Assembly: GCF_003030345.1 (NCBI RefSeq)
Contig: NZ_CP028158.1
Location: forward strand, 6,076,001-6,140,000
DNA length: 64,000 nt
Reading direction: 5' to 3'
DNA from: Plantactinospora sp. BC1
GTDB lineage: Bacteria; Actinomycetota; Actinomycetes; Mycobacteriales; Micromonosporaceae
Shown here: piece after piece, positions 1-7,385 of the stretch
Layout of the letters: each line of letters begins with the position of its first letter
Numbering within the stretch: the stretch's first letter is position 1
The notes under the pieces: generated by a model
Database searches by the model: none
What the model saw: the letters and a program-made list of their open reading frames with translations, nothing else
Told to the model about the DNA's origin: nothing
Translations under genes and position numbers: made by a program

Positions 1-780
1 GAACTCGCCCAGCCGGTCGCGGGCGAGGGCCGCCTGGAGGATCTCCACGCCCTCGGCGATCATTGTGGTGTCCCACCGGCCGCGGTCCTGCTCGGCCAGC
101 GGCACCAGGCTGCCGTCGGGCGCGGTCCGGGTGGCGCGCCGGGCGTGGTGCAGCAGCATGAGGGCGAGCAGTCCCGCCACCTCGGGGTGGTCGATCGCGG
201 CCGCGAGCTGCCGGGTCAGCCGGACGGCCTCGGCGGCGAGGTCGACGTCGCCGGAGTAGCCCTCGTTGAAGACCAGGTAGAGGACGCGCAGCACGGTGGC
301 GACGTCGCCGGGCTGGTCGAACCGTACCCCCGAGACGGTGCGCTTGGCCCGGCTGATCCGCTGCGCCATGGTCGCCTCCGGCACCAGGTACGCCTGGGCG
401 ATCTGGCGGGTGGTCAGCCCGCCGACGGCACGCAGCGTGAGCGCGACCGCCGACGACGGCGTCAGCGACGGGTGGGCGCAGAGGAAGTAGAGCTGGAGCG
501 TGTCGTCCACCACGGGCACGGGCCCGGGCGCCGGCTCCTCGTCGAGGAGGTCCTCACGACGGCGGCGGGCGGCGTCCGCCCGGTTCGCGTCGAGGAACCG
601 GCGCCAGGCCACGGTGACCAGCCAGCCCTTCGGGTCCCGGGGCGGATCGGCCGCCCAGGTCCGGACCGCGTCGACCAGCGCGTCCTGTACGGCATCCTCG
701 GCCGCCGCGAAGTCGGCCCCGCGGCGGACGAGGATGCCGAGCACGCTCGGGGTGAGGCTCCGGATCAGGGCCTCGTTCAT
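1..780 (-). CDS. ECF42-type RNA polymerase sigma factor, 3' end cut by window edge
   Basis: The first 260 residues are visible, starting at ATG 780-778; the rest lies outside the window. Sigma region 2 is at about residues 10-70 (GADFAAAEDAVQDALVDA, then WLVTVAWRRFLDANR) and region 4 at about 110-160 (LTTRQIAQAYLVPEATMAQR). The FNEGY motif and the following helical region match the DUF6596/TPR-like C-terminal extension of ECF42 sigma factors. The gene starts 7 nt after a DGPF/YCII-domain gene, which is the hallmark neighbour of ECF42. ECF42 members normally lack an anti-sigma factor and are thought to be controlled through the C-terminal extension. The target regulon cannot be read from the sequence. 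Group assignment is from architecture and context. Confidence 0.88.
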   Translation of the reverse strand, partial: MNEALIRSLTPSVLGILVRRGADFAAAEDAVQDALVDAVRTWAADPPRDPKGWLVTVAWRRFLDANRADAARRRREDLLDEEPAPGPVPVVDDTLQLYFLCAHPSLTPSSAVALTLRAVGGLTTRQIAQAYLVPEATMAQRISRAKRTVSGVRFDQPGDVATVLRVLYLVFNEGYSGDVDLAAEAVRLTRQLAAAIDHPEVAGLLALMLLHHARRATRTAPDGSLVPLAEQDRGRWDTTMIAEGVEILQAALARDRLGEF

Positions 781-787
781 CTGTCGG

Positions 788-1195
788 TCACTCCGTGATG
801 GTCGGCGGCTCGGTCAGGAAGGGGCGCAGCTCGAGCCACTCGTGGATCGGCTTCCCGCCGGCCCCGGGAGCCGCCGACAGCTCCCCGGCCAGTTCGACGG
901 CGCGCTCGTAGCTGTCGACGTCAATCACCATCCAGCCGGCGATCAGGTCCTTGGTCTCGGCGAACGGGCCGTCGGTGACCGGCGGGCGCCCCTCACCGTC
1001 GTACCTGACGAACGTCCCCTCGGGGGCGAGCGCCTGACCGTCGACGTACTCGCCGGTCTCCTCCAGCCGGGCCGCGAAGTCGCTCATGTACTGCACGTGC
1101 GCCGTGATCTCCTCCGGCGTCCACTTCTCCATCGGTACGTCGTTGACCGCAGCCGGAGCGCCACGGTAGTGCTTGAGCAGCAGATACTTGGCCAT
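788..1195 (-). CDS. DGPF/YCII-related domain protein, partner of the ECF42 sigma factor
   Basis: 135 residues. ATG 1195-1193 is preceded by GAGGAG about 7 nt upstream. The protein is a single YCII/DGPF domain: an N-terminal ferredoxin-like strand (AKYLLLKHYRG), and the signature VTDGPFAETKDLIAGW at about residue 70. It is followed after 7 nt by the sigma factor and the two are surely co-transcribed. Members of this family are small proteins of unknown biochemical role, consistently linked to ECF42 sigma factors and often part of their regulon. Nothing here shows an enzymatic function. Confidence 0.9.
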   Translation of the reverse strand: MAKYLLLKHYRGAPAAVNDVPMEKWTPEEITAHVQYMSDFAARLEETGEYVDGQALAPEGTFVRYDGEGRPPVTDGPFAETKDLIAGWMVIDVDSYERAVELAGELSAAPGAGGKPIHEWLELRPFLTEPPTITE

Positions 1196-1398
1196 CGTGT
1201 TTCTCCTCGGTACCGGTGTGCGACCCATTCTGGCCGCGTTCACAGCCGGGGACGGAGCAGGTCACCGGTTCTCGACATCGCCGTCGGAATTTTCTGTCCC
1301 CGATTTCCGAGCCCCCGGCCGGCCGTGCGCCCGCCGTCGGGGCGGCCCCGGCGCGGGACGGGAGCGCGGGACAGTCGACCACCAGGCACAATCCGGCG

Positions 1399-1902
1399 GT
1401 GCCGATCTCGATCTCGAACTACCGGGACCTCTTCGCGGACATCCGCAGACGACCCGGAATGTGGCTCATCCGGGCGGACTTCGCCAGCGTCGTGTCGTTC
1501 GTCGACGGCTGCAACGAGGGAAACGCCCGAGCCCTGCTGACCGGCTTCCAGCCCTGGCTGGTGACCCGGGCCGGCTGCCTGGACAACCACCTCTGGTGGA
1601 GCATCGTCGCTCACCTGACCGAACCCGTCGGCGCCAAGAACGTCCGCGACCTGGACCCCGAGCTTGACGCCCGGGCCGTCGAGACGCTGTTCGACCTCCT
1701 CGACGAATTCCTGGAGCTCCGCGACGAGCACGACGGCCTGCGCCGCGTCTACGCCGTACACGAAGAGTGGCGCCGCCTGCGCGGACAGGCCGGCTGCGGC
1801 GCCACCAGCGCGCCCGGCTGCCCGACCGTGCCCTGGCCCAGAGCCGCGAGCCGGAGCGGGCGGGGTTCAGGGTTACCGCAGCGGCCGGAACGCGGCGCGT
1901 AG
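1399..1902 (+). CDS. Hypothetical protein
   Basis: About 167 residues from GTG 1399, chosen because conserved-looking sequence (ISISNYRDLFADIRRRPGMW) begins there; upstream in-frame starts would add a low-complexity Arg/Ala-rich leader. The N-terminal two thirds are helix-rich and acidic, with LDARAVETLFDLLDEFLELR; the last ~35 residues are Pro/Gly/Arg-rich and probably unstructured. The 3' end overlaps the convergent epoxide hydrolase gene by 30 nt. No family recognised; it faces the sigma/DGPF pair across a ~200-bp divergent promoter region. Confidence 0.6.
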   Translation: MPISISNYRDLFADIRRRPGMWLIRADFASVVSFVDGCNEGNARALLTGFQPWLVTRAGCLDNHLWWSIVAHLTEPVGAKNVRDLDPELDARAVETLFDLLDEFLELRDEHDGLRRVYAVHEEWRRLRGQAGCGATSAPGCPTVPWPRAASRSGRGSGLPQRPERGA

Positions 1903-3063
1903 TTCGGTGGAGAAGAGTTCCGGTTCCTCCCAGGCGGCGAAGTGGCCGCCGCTGCCGACCTCGTTGAAGTACGCGAGGTCGGGGTAGACCGTCTCGGCCC
2001 AACTGCGCGGGGCGGCCCAGAGTTCGTCGGGAAAGGTCGTGAAGCCGACCGGTACTGAGACCGGCGGCGGCGCCTGGCCAGCGGCGTCGGCAGCGGCCTG
2101 GGCCCGGGCGAACTCCCAGTACCACCGGGCGGACGAGGCGCCGGTGCCGGTCAGCCAGTACAGCGTGATGTTGTCGACGATGCTCTCCCGGGTGAGACCG
2201 CCGACGGCCCCGCCGTCGACGAACGCCCGGGACATCTTGTAGTAGCTGCTCGTGTCGTGGTCGAGCATCCAGGCCGCCAGCCCGACGGGTGAATCCAGCA
2301 GGGAGTAGCCGATCGTCTGCGGGCGGGTGGACTGCTCCAGGAAATAGCCGAAGCCGTCCGTCGTGAAGGTGTTGAGCGCGTCGTACGCCGCCCGCTCCGG
2401 CCCGGACTGCGCCGGCAACTGGTCCTTGAGACCGATCGCCGCGACGAGCAGATTGACGTGGATGCCGAGCAGCCCCTCGGGGGCCAGTCGAGCCATCGCG
2501 TCCGTGACGGTGGCGCCGACGTCGCCGCCCTGGGCGACGTAACGCGAGTAGCCGAGCCGGTTCATCAACTCCGCCCACGCACGCGCCATCCGGGTGGACT
2601 CCCAGCCGTGCTCGGTCGGTTCACCCGAGCAGCCGTAGCCGGGGAGCGAGGGCAGCACCAGGTGGAACGCGTCCTCGGCGGTACCGCCGTGCGCGGTCGG
2701 GTCGGTGAGTGGGCCGATCACCCCGAGCAGCTCGACGACCGACCCCGGCCAGCCGTGCGTGATGATCAGCGGCAGTGCGTTCTCGTGCCGCGACCGCAGG
2801 TGGATGAAATGGATCTCGACACCGTCGATCTCCGTCGTGTACTGCGGCAGCGCGTTCAGCCTCGTCTCGAACGCGGGCCAGTCGTGCTCGGTCGTCCAGT
2901 ACCGGGCCAGTTCCTGGACGGTCGCGAGCTGCACGCCCTGGGAGCGATCGGTGACCAGTTCCCGGCTGGGCCAGCGGGTGGCTCCGATCCGGCGATGCAT
3001 GTCGGCGATCGCGTCTTCCGGCGTGTCGAGCCGGAAGGGACGGATTTCGTTGTCGTTCGACAT
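1873..3063 (-). CDS. Epoxide hydrolase (EHN + alpha/beta hydrolase)
   Basis: 396 residues from ATG 3063-3061, with AGGTGG 5-10 nt upstream. Residues 1-110 form the N-terminal EHN domain of microsomal-type epoxide hydrolases (FRLDTPEDAIADMHRR, and YWTTEHDWPAFETRLNALPQ). The alpha/beta-hydrolase core follows: oxyanion motif HGWPGSV, nucleophile elbow QGGDVGATV with the catalytic Asp, and a C-terminal His in EVGSGGHFAAWEEPELF. Length and order match the family, which opens epoxides via an ester intermediate, usually in the cytoplasm. The natural substrate cannot be told. The leader upstream is unusually repetitive (see repeats at 3065-3116 and 3198-3245). Confidence 0.9.
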   Translation of the reverse strand: MSNDNEIRPFRLDTPEDAIADMHRRIGATRWPSRELVTDRSQGVQLATVQELARYWTTEHDWPAFETRLNALPQYTTEIDGVEIHFIHLRSRHENALPLIITHGWPGSVVELLGVIGPLTDPTAHGGTAEDAFHLVLPSLPGYGCSGEPTEHGWESTRMARAWAELMNRLGYSRYVAQGGDVGATVTDAMARLAPEGLLGIHVNLLVAAIGLKDQLPAQSGPERAAYDALNTFTTDGFGYFLEQSTRPQTIGYSLLDSPVGLAAWMLDHDTSSYYKMSRAFVDGGAVGGLTRESIVDNITLYWLTGTGASSARWYWEFARAQAAADAAGQAPPPVSVPVGFTTFPDELWAAPRSWAETVYPDLAYFNEVGSGGHFAAWEEPELFSTELRAAFRPLR

Positions 3064-3064
3064 G

Positions 3065-3116
3065 TTCCACCTGCCGGGTCGGGTCGACTTCCACCTGCCG
3101 CGCGGTCGGGTCGACC
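3065..3116. repeat. Short imperfect direct repeat in epoxide hydrolase leader
   Basis: TTCCACCTGCCG occurs at about 3065 and again at about 3089, each followed by GGTCGGGTCGAC. The copies are 24 nt apart and one contains the ribosome binding site of the epoxide hydrolase (AGGTGG on the minus strand). This may be a local duplication or an operator-like element. Confidence 0.6.
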
Positions 3117-3197
3117 GGCGCCGGGCGCCGGCCGGCTGGTACGAGCCCAGTTTCGCACCGGCCCGGCGACCAGCGGACCGGAACGCGATTTCGCCCT

Positions 3198-3245
3198 CGG
3201 GTCCGGGTCCGGGTCCCGGTTCGGGGTTCGGGGTTCGGGGTTCGC
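3198..3245 (+). repeat. G-run simple repeat (GGGTCC / GGGGTTC)
   Basis: Three tandem GGGTCC units followed by three GGGGTTC units on the plus strand. Regularly spaced runs of 3-4 G make a G-quadruplex possible. It lies ~140-180 nt upstream of the epoxide hydrolase start, on the strand opposite to that gene. Confidence 0.7.
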
Positions 3246-3268
3246 ACTCGCGTCTGGCCGGGACCGGT

Positions 3269-3451
3269 TCACGGAGGGCTGATGGTCGGTCGGCACGAGC
3301 CGAACCGGCCGATTGACGAGGTGATGTCCACGATCTCGACGGCGAGTACAGCGGTACGGTCGAGCGCGGTGTTGTGGACCAACCCTTCGATGCCGTCTCC
3401 CACGGCGAGGAAGACACCCAACGGCGGTACGACGCGGGTCACCGTACCCAT
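3269..3451 (-). CDS. Small S1-like RNA-binding domain protein, possibly a fragment
   Basis: 60 residues from ATG 3451. The first half reads like the N-terminal strands of an S1/OB fold: MGTVTRVVPPLGVFLAV, then GDGIEGLVHNTALD, matching the family pattern Gx-V-x(6)-GvfV-x(4)-EGLVH. A full S1 domain is ~70 residues and usually starts a few residues earlier; the last 15 residues (RFGSCRPTISPP) do not fit. The start lacks a convincing Shine-Dalgarno. It is either a very small S1 protein or the remnant of a longer one. Confidence 0.42.
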   Translation of the reverse strand: MGTVTRVVPPLGVFLAVGDGIEGLVHNTALDRTAVLAVEIVDITSSIGRFGSCRPTISPP

Positions 3452-3631
3452 CCCCCGATACCCATCCCTCGATTCTTTCGCCCCGTCCTGCCCTGCCCGG
3501 GCACACCATGGATCCTGTCTCCATACCCCGGCCTCTGATCAGCACGGACGCCGATCATCAGGGGTACGGCAACTCGGAGGCGACACACGGGGCGTCGACT
3601 AAGATCCGGTAACCGCACCGGAGGGGGTCGG

Positions 3632-3940
3632 ATGGTGACATGGCGTCCCCTGGCTGGTGCCGTCATGAGCCTTGTGGTGATCCTGATAGGTGTCGCCCTG
3701 GGCACCAACTTTCGCGGCGTCACCGAGTGGCACGTACGGCGGTCGATCTCCACGGCCAGCGTGCTACGGCGAATTCCGCCGTGGCTCTGGCTGCCGGACG
3801 TCTCACAAGAGGAGCGTCTAGCTCGCTTCGTACTGCTGGAACGGGTGCTTGGGATAACCTTCGCAGTGGTCGGCGTCATGATCTTGATCGCCGTCGGCTA
3901 CGGCATCTCGGCAGGTCAGCCGATGCGGACGGTGAAGTAA
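3632..3940 (+). CDS. Hypothetical two-pass membrane protein
   Basis: 102 residues from ATG 3632, with GGAGGGGG 5-12 nt upstream. Two hydrophobic segments are clear: AGAVMSLVVILIGVALGT near the N-terminus and ITFAVVGVMILIAVGYGI near the C-terminus, separated by a ~45-residue charged loop containing the acidic/basic stretch QEERLARFVLLERV. Stands alone, convergent with arsC. No family recognised. Confidence 0.65.
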   Translation: MVTWRPLAGAVMSLVVILIGVALGTNFRGVTEWHVRRSISTASVLRRIPPWLWLPDVSQEERLARFVLLERVLGITFAVVGVMILIAVGYGISAGQPMRTVK

Positions 3941-3968
3941 CAGGCTCTCATCGCAACCGTCGGTAAGG

Positions 3969-4388
3969 TCAACCCGCTGCTGGCCCGGTCGGGTTCAGTT
4001 CCGCGAGGAGGCGCACGATCCGGGTACGGATCTCGTCGCGGACCTCGCGGACGACGGACAGGGGCTGGCCGGCGGGGTCGGCGAGGGACCAGTCCTCGTA
4101 GCGCTTGCCGGGAAAGACCGGGCAGGTGTCTCCGCAGCCCATCGTGACGATCACGTCGCTGGCTTCGGCGGTCTCCCAGTCGAGAATCTTGGGTTGTTCG
4201 GTTGATATGTCGATGCCGACCTCCCGCATCGCTTCGACGGCCACCGGGTTGATCTGCCCGGCGGGCTCCGAACCGGCGGACCGGACCTCGACACTGTCCC
4301 CGGCCAGTTGACGTAGCCAACCGGCCGCCATCTGGGAACGGCCGGCGTTGTGTACACAGACGAATAGGACGGAGGGCTTGTCGGCCAC
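3969..4388 (-). CDS. arsC: Arsenate reductase, low-molecular-weight phosphatase type
   Basis: 139 residues from ATG 4388. The P-loop CVHNAGRSQ near the N-terminus holds the nucleophilic Cys; a second Cys pair lies in MGCGDTCPVFPG, and the DWSLADPAG loop carries the conserved Asp. This is the LMW-PTP-like ArsC fold, which reduces As(V) to As(III) in the cytosol. In actinobacteria such enzymes draw electrons from thioredoxin or mycothiol; which applies here is not shown. Last gene of the arsR-aqp-GNAT-arsC unit, 17 nt after the acetyltransferase. Confidence 0.92.
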   Translation of the reverse strand: MADKPSVLFVCVHNAGRSQMAAGWLRQLAGDSVEVRSAGSEPAGQINPVAVEAMREVGIDISTEQPKILDWETAEASDVIVTMGCGDTCPVFPGKRYEDWSLADPAGQPLSVVREVRDEIRTRIVRLLAELNPTGPAAG

Positions 4389-4405
4389 CGTTGCTCCTCA
4401 ATCGG

Positions 4406-4924
4406 TCAGATGATCTTTGTACTGCGCCGCTCGATCAGAATCACGTCGCGCCACCGGCCGCGATGACGGCCGATGCGCTCGCGAGTCCCCACAACCCGGA
4501 AACCGCAGGCAGCGTGCAGGGCCAGGCTGGCGGCGTTCTCCGGGAAGATGCCGGACTGGATCGTCCAGATCCCGGCCTGCTCCGTCGAAGCGATCAGAAC
4601 GTCGAGGAGAACGCGCCCGATCCCACAGCCATGCGCCTCCGGGTGTACATAGACGGAGTGTTCGACCACTCCTGAGTAGACGCAGCGGTCCGAGACGGGG
4701 CTGCACGCCACCCAACCAGTGACCCGGCCGCCGGGGTCGAGGGCGACGAATCGGTGCTCCTGATCTCTGCTGGTCGCGTACTTCTCCCAGGTCGGCGGTT
4801 CGGTCTCGAAGGTGGCGTTCCCGGTCGCGATCCCCAGCCGGTAAATTTCTAGCACCTCTGCGGCGTGCTCGTTTCTCATCGCCACGACGGTGACGTCGCC
4901 AGCGTTGGTGGTTGCGGGAGTCAT
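4406..4924 (-). CDS. PAT/ArsN1-like GNAT N-acetyltransferase
   Basis: 172 residues. ATG 4924-4922 overlaps the aquaporin stop as ATGA. The sequence follows phosphinothricin acetyltransferases: IYRLGIATGNATFETEPPTW at the acceptor side, the strand VEHSVYVHPEAHGCGIGRVL with the acetyl-CoA loop (Q/R-x-x-G-x-G equivalent HGCGIG), PENAASLALHAACGFRVVGT, and the C-terminal GRWRDVILIERR. PAT-family enzymes acetylate glutamate analogues. In ars operons the family is represented by ArsN1, which acetylates the organoarsenical antibiotic arsinothricin; position between aquaglyceroporin and arsC makes that the best guess here. Methionine sulfone or phosphinothricin remain alternatives. Confidence 0.82.
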   Translation of the reverse strand: MTPATTNAGDVTVVAMRNEHAAEVLEIYRLGIATGNATFETEPPTWEKYATSRDQEHRFVALDPGGRVTGWVACSPVSDRCVYSGVVEHSVYVHPEAHGCGIGRVLLDVLIASTEQAGIWTIQSGIFPENAASLALHAACGFRVVGTRERIGRHRGRWRDVILIERRSTKII

Positions 4925-5652
4925 GCAGGTGCCTCCTCCTGCGTCGCATGCCGGATGACCATGTCGTCGGGCCGCCGTCTCGGCACGGGGTACCACCACG
5001 CCAGGGCGGCCAGCGCGGCCACAGCGCCGACGAGTTGACCCGCGATGAAACCCGGTGCCGAGGCGGGGGCGATGCCCGCGAAGGTGTCGGAGAAGATTCG
5101 GCCTACGGTCACGGCCGGATTCGCGAAACTGGTGCTGCTGGTGAACCAGTACGCGGCACCGATGTAGGCGCCGACCGCGGCAGGTGCCACGTTCACCCGA
5201 CCGGAGCGGACCAGGGCGACGACGAGCAGCACCAGGCCGGCGGTGGCGACGACCTCGCCCAGCCAGAGGTGCCCGCCCGTGCGCGCCGTGCCGGACCAGG
5301 TCACGGCAGGCAGATCGAACATCAGGTTCCCCAGCACAGCCCCGGCGACCGCTCCGGTGACCTGCGCGGCCACGTACGCCGCGAGCTGGGCCGGGCTCAG
5401 CCCTGCACCGGTACGTCGACCGAGCCACCAGTCCGCCGCCGAGATCACCGGGTTGAAGTGCGCCCCGGAGACCGGCCCGAAGATCAGGATCAGCGCGCCG
5501 AGTGCCAGAGCCGTCGCGAACGCGTTCTGCAACAGTTGCAGTCCCACGTCCCCGGGCGACAGCCGGGCGGCCGCGATGCCGGAGCCGACCACTGCGGCGA
5601 CCAGCAGGGCCGTACCGGCGAACTCCGCCGACGTACGCCGGGCCAGGCTCAC
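4921..5652 (-). CDS. MIP-family aquaglyceroporin (AqpS-like)
   Basis: 243 residues from GTG 5652, overlapping arsR as GTGA. Six hydrophobic segments and both pore half-helices: NPV in SGAHFNPVIS (instead of the usual first NPA) and NPA in TSFANPAVTVGR. Aquaglyceroporins conduct neutral As(OH)3; in Sinorhizobium meliloti, AqpS replaces an As(III) pump by letting ArsC-generated arsenite flow out. No ArsB or Acr3 gene is present in this cluster, so the channel probably serves the same purpose. Inner-membrane location. Confidence 0.88.
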   Translation of the reverse strand: MSLARRTSAEFAGTALLVAAVVGSGIAAARLSPGDVGLQLLQNAFATALALGALILIFGPVSGAHFNPVISAADWWLGRRTGAGLSPAQLAAYVAAQVTGAVAGAVLGNLMFDLPAVTWSGTARTGGHLWLGEVVATAGLVLLVVALVRSGRVNVAPAAVGAYIGAAYWFTSSTSFANPAVTVGRIFSDTFAGIAPASAPGFIAGQLVGAVAALAALAWWYPVPRRRPDDMVIRHATQEEAPA

Positions 5653-6020
5653 CCGGACGCTCGGGACGTCATCGCCGACGTGTCGAGCAGCCGGGACAAT
5701 GCACCGAGTCGGCCGGGCATCACCCAGTAGTAGACCCAGGTGCCTCGACGCTGGGAGTCGACCAGGCCCGCTTCCCGCAGCACCTTGAGGTGGTGCGAGA
5801 TCGTCGGCCCGGTCAGGTCGAACGCGTCGGTCAGCTCACACACGCAGACCTCCCCGCCGGCTCGGGCCGCGATGAGCGACAACAGGCGCAGGCGTACCGG
5901 ATCACCCAGCGCCTTGAAGCCCCGGGCCAGGTCGGCGGCCGTCTCCTCGGTCAGGGCTTCGGCGACCAGCGGCGGACAGCAGCTTTCGGCGCTGAGTAGG
6001 GGTAGCTCTTGTCTCGACAC
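5649..6020 (-). CDS. arsR: ArsR/SmtB-family arsenite-responsive repressor
   Basis: 123 residues from GTG 6020 (an ATG at 6024 is out of frame). Winged helix-turn-helix: ARGFKALGDPVRLRLLSLI, then VCVCELTDAFDLTGPTISHH and GTWVYYWVMPG. Cys pairs occur in ESCCPP near the N-terminus and EVCVCEL in the DNA-binding region, giving candidate As(III) ligands typical of actinobacterial ArsR. First gene of the minus-strand operon and divergent from the arsI-like gene, so it probably represses both through the intervening CATCTAG boxes. Confidence 0.93.
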   Translation of the reverse strand: MSRQELPLLSAESCCPPLVAEALTEETAADLARGFKALGDPVRLRLLSLIAARAGGEVCVCELTDAFDLTGPTISHHLKVLREAGLVDSQRRGTWVYYWVMPGRLGALSRLLDTSAMTSRASG

Positions 6021-6095
6021 CCATCTAGTTTGACAGTCATCTAGTCAGCGTGGCAACCTGCTGTTTAGATATTCATCTAGGCAGGGAGGTGCGGG
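6021..6095. promoter_or_regulatory. Divergent ars promoter/operator with three CATCTAG boxes
   Basis: CATCTAG occurs at 6022-6028, 6038-6044 and 6074-6080. The last lies in the inverted repeat TAGATATTCATCTA (6066-6079), the kind of AT-centred dyad bound by ArsR dimers. The 75-bp region separates arsR from the arsI-like gene; AGGGAGG at 6083-6089 is the latter's ribosome binding site. The boxes near arsR overlap its expected start of transcription. Operator role is inference from position and symmetry. Confidence 0.72.
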
Positions 6096-6602
6096 ATGTC
6101 CCGCGTCCAACTCGCGCTACGCGTTTCCGACCTTGAAGGGTCGGTGGCGTTCTACTCCAAGCTGTTCGGGGTCGAGCCGGCCAAGCGCCGCCCCGGGTAC
6201 GCCAACTTCGCCATCGAGCAGCCGCCGCTGAAGCTCGTCCTGCTCGAAGGCGCCCCGGACCAGCCCACCGTCATGGACCACCTCGGCGTCGAGGTCTTCG
6301 ACGGCGCGGAGGTGGCGGCCGCGACCGAGCGGCTCACCCAGAGCGGGTTGATCACCCTCACCGAGAACGACACCTCCTGCTGCTACGCCGTGCAGGACAA
6401 GGTGTGGGTACGCGGCCCCGGCAACGAACCGTGGGAGGTGTACGTGGTCAAGGGCGACTCCGACCAGTACGGCAAGAGCGCCGACGCACAGCCCGGCGCC
6501 GACGGCAACTGCAAGTGCGGCGAGGCCGGAGACACTGGCGACGGCAAGGAAGACGAGGCAACGGCCACCGTTGGAGCAGCCTCCGGCGGTTGCTGCTCGT
6601 AG
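6096..6602 (+). CDS. arsI: ArsI/CadI-family VOC metalloenzyme, putative C-As lyase
   Basis: 168 residues from ATG 6096. Vicinal-oxygen-chelate fold: [40 protein letters not shown], then [11 protein letters not shown] (metal-ligand His) and PWEVYVV (metal-ligand Glu). Cys95-Cys96 in [15 protein letters not shown] match the vicinal thiols that bind trivalent arsenicals in ArsI. At the first metal-ligand position there is Gln (VQLAL), as in actinobacterial CadI-type members, rather than His. A Cys-rich tail (NCKCGEAG and terminal GGCCS) is separated by ~40 Gly/Asp-rich residues. ArsI cleaves methyl from MAs(III) using O2 and Fe(II). Cadmium-inducible CadI is the alternative name; the ars context favours ArsI. 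Confidence 0.87.
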   Translation: MSRVQLALRVSDLEGSVAFYSKLFGVEPAKRRPGYANFAIEQPPLKLVLLEGAPDQPTVMDHLGVEVFDGAEVAAATERLTQSGLITLTENDTSCCYAVQDKVWVRGPGNEPWEVYVVKGDSDQYGKSADAQPGADGNCKCGEAGDTGDGKEDEATATVGAASGGCCS

Positions 6603-6622
6603 CTACCAGCGGTCTCGGGGAA

Positions 6623-6676
6623 CGGGCGGGTCCGCTGGCGGGGTGCCGTATCCACCATCGGACCCGCCCGCTTTTC
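6623..6676 (+). terminator. Hairpin terminator after arsI
   Basis: Perfect 12-bp inverted repeat CGGGCGGGTCCG (6623-6634) / CGGACCCGCCCG (6659-6670) with a 24-nt loop, followed by CTTTT. Lies 20 bp after the arsI-like stop. Confidence 0.8.
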
Positions 6677-6748
6677 GCGGGCGTCCTTTCGCTCATGCAG
6701 TGGTGCCGCGAGGTCTTTTGGCGGTTTCGCGCGTGGCATGATCTCGCG

Positions 6749-7159
6749 GTGGCCACCTATGAGGTCGCGCTCGTGCTGCTTGTTGATCCCTCGGGCGCGG
6801 TGCTTCTGCAACACCGGGATGAGGACGTGGCCGTGTCGCCGAATCAGTGGAGCCTGCCAGGTGGCCACATCGAGGCCGGTGAGTCACCCGAGGAGGCGGC
6901 CCGCCGGGAACTCTGGGAAGAGACGGGTCTGACGGCGGATGAGTTGCACCTGCTGTGGAGCGGTCCGCGTCCGTACGAGGCCGGCTTTCCCCACACTGTG
7001 ACCCTCCACGTGTTCAGTGGGACCACCAGTGCGCGCCAGGAGGATGTGGTACTGGGCGAGGGACAGGCCATGGTGTTCGTCCCTCGGAATGAGCTACTTC
7101 AGCGTGAGCTGGCGGTCTCTTCTGCGCTGGTCCTGGCTCTGCACCTCAAGGGCACCTGA
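6749..7159 (+). CDS. NUDIX hydrolase
   Basis: 136 residues from GTG 6749, where the domain begins ([15 protein letters not shown]); an ATG at 6695 would add 18 residues ending in a poorly conserved leader. The NUDIX box is intact and spans residues ~36-58: [18 protein letters not shown] followed by WEETGL. These enzymes hydrolyse nucleoside diphosphates linked to another group, e.g. damaged NTPs. Substrate unknown. Separated from the ars genes by a strong terminator, so independently expressed. Confidence 0.85.
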   Translation: MATYEVALVLLVDPSGAVLLQHRDEDVAVSPNQWSLPGGHIEAGESPEEAARRELWEETGLTADELHLLWSGPRPYEAGFPHTVTLHVFSGTTSARQEDVVLGEGQAMVFVPRNELLQRELAVSSALVLALHLKGT

Positions 7160-7164
7160 CACGT

Positions 7165-7349
7165 GCCGATCGGTCGCCAGAGCCAGCCGGCTGCGGCCGC
7201 CAGGACCCGGCTGGCCCGGTAGCGGAATGCGGGTGTGGCGATCCCGTGGTTAGGTCGCGCCAATCCTTGAATCGGTGGAGGCGGCGCTCTACGACGTTGC
7301 GCTTCTCGTAGACCGTCTGGCCGGGCGGGGGCAGGATCGAAGGTCCCAC
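7165..7349 (-). pseudogene. C-terminal remnant of an IS5-family transposase, frameshifted
   Basis: On the minus strand one frame reads YEKRNVVERRLHRFKDWRDL (from about 7320), the conserved NVVER-x(4)-R-x-K-x-WR block around the last catalytic Glu of IS5-type DDE transposases. The expected continuation, GIATPAFRYRASRVLAAAAG then WLW, appears in another frame starting around 7240, so a frameshift has broken the gene. No N-terminal part or terminal inverted repeats were found. Confidence 0.7.
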
Positions 7350-7385
7350 AGCCGAGTCCGGATTCTCTGAGGCCGCCCAGCGTTG

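Noticed and set aside
1216-1398. N-terminal extension of the hypothetical gene at 1399
   Set aside because: Arg/Pro/Gly-rich translation without conserved look, and it crosses the likely promoter of the divergent DGPF gene.
6695-6748. Upstream ATG for the NUDIX gene
   Set aside because: The added residues are Trp/Arg-rich and precede the conserved domain; the GTG at 6749 begins exactly at the fold, although its ribosome binding site is weak.
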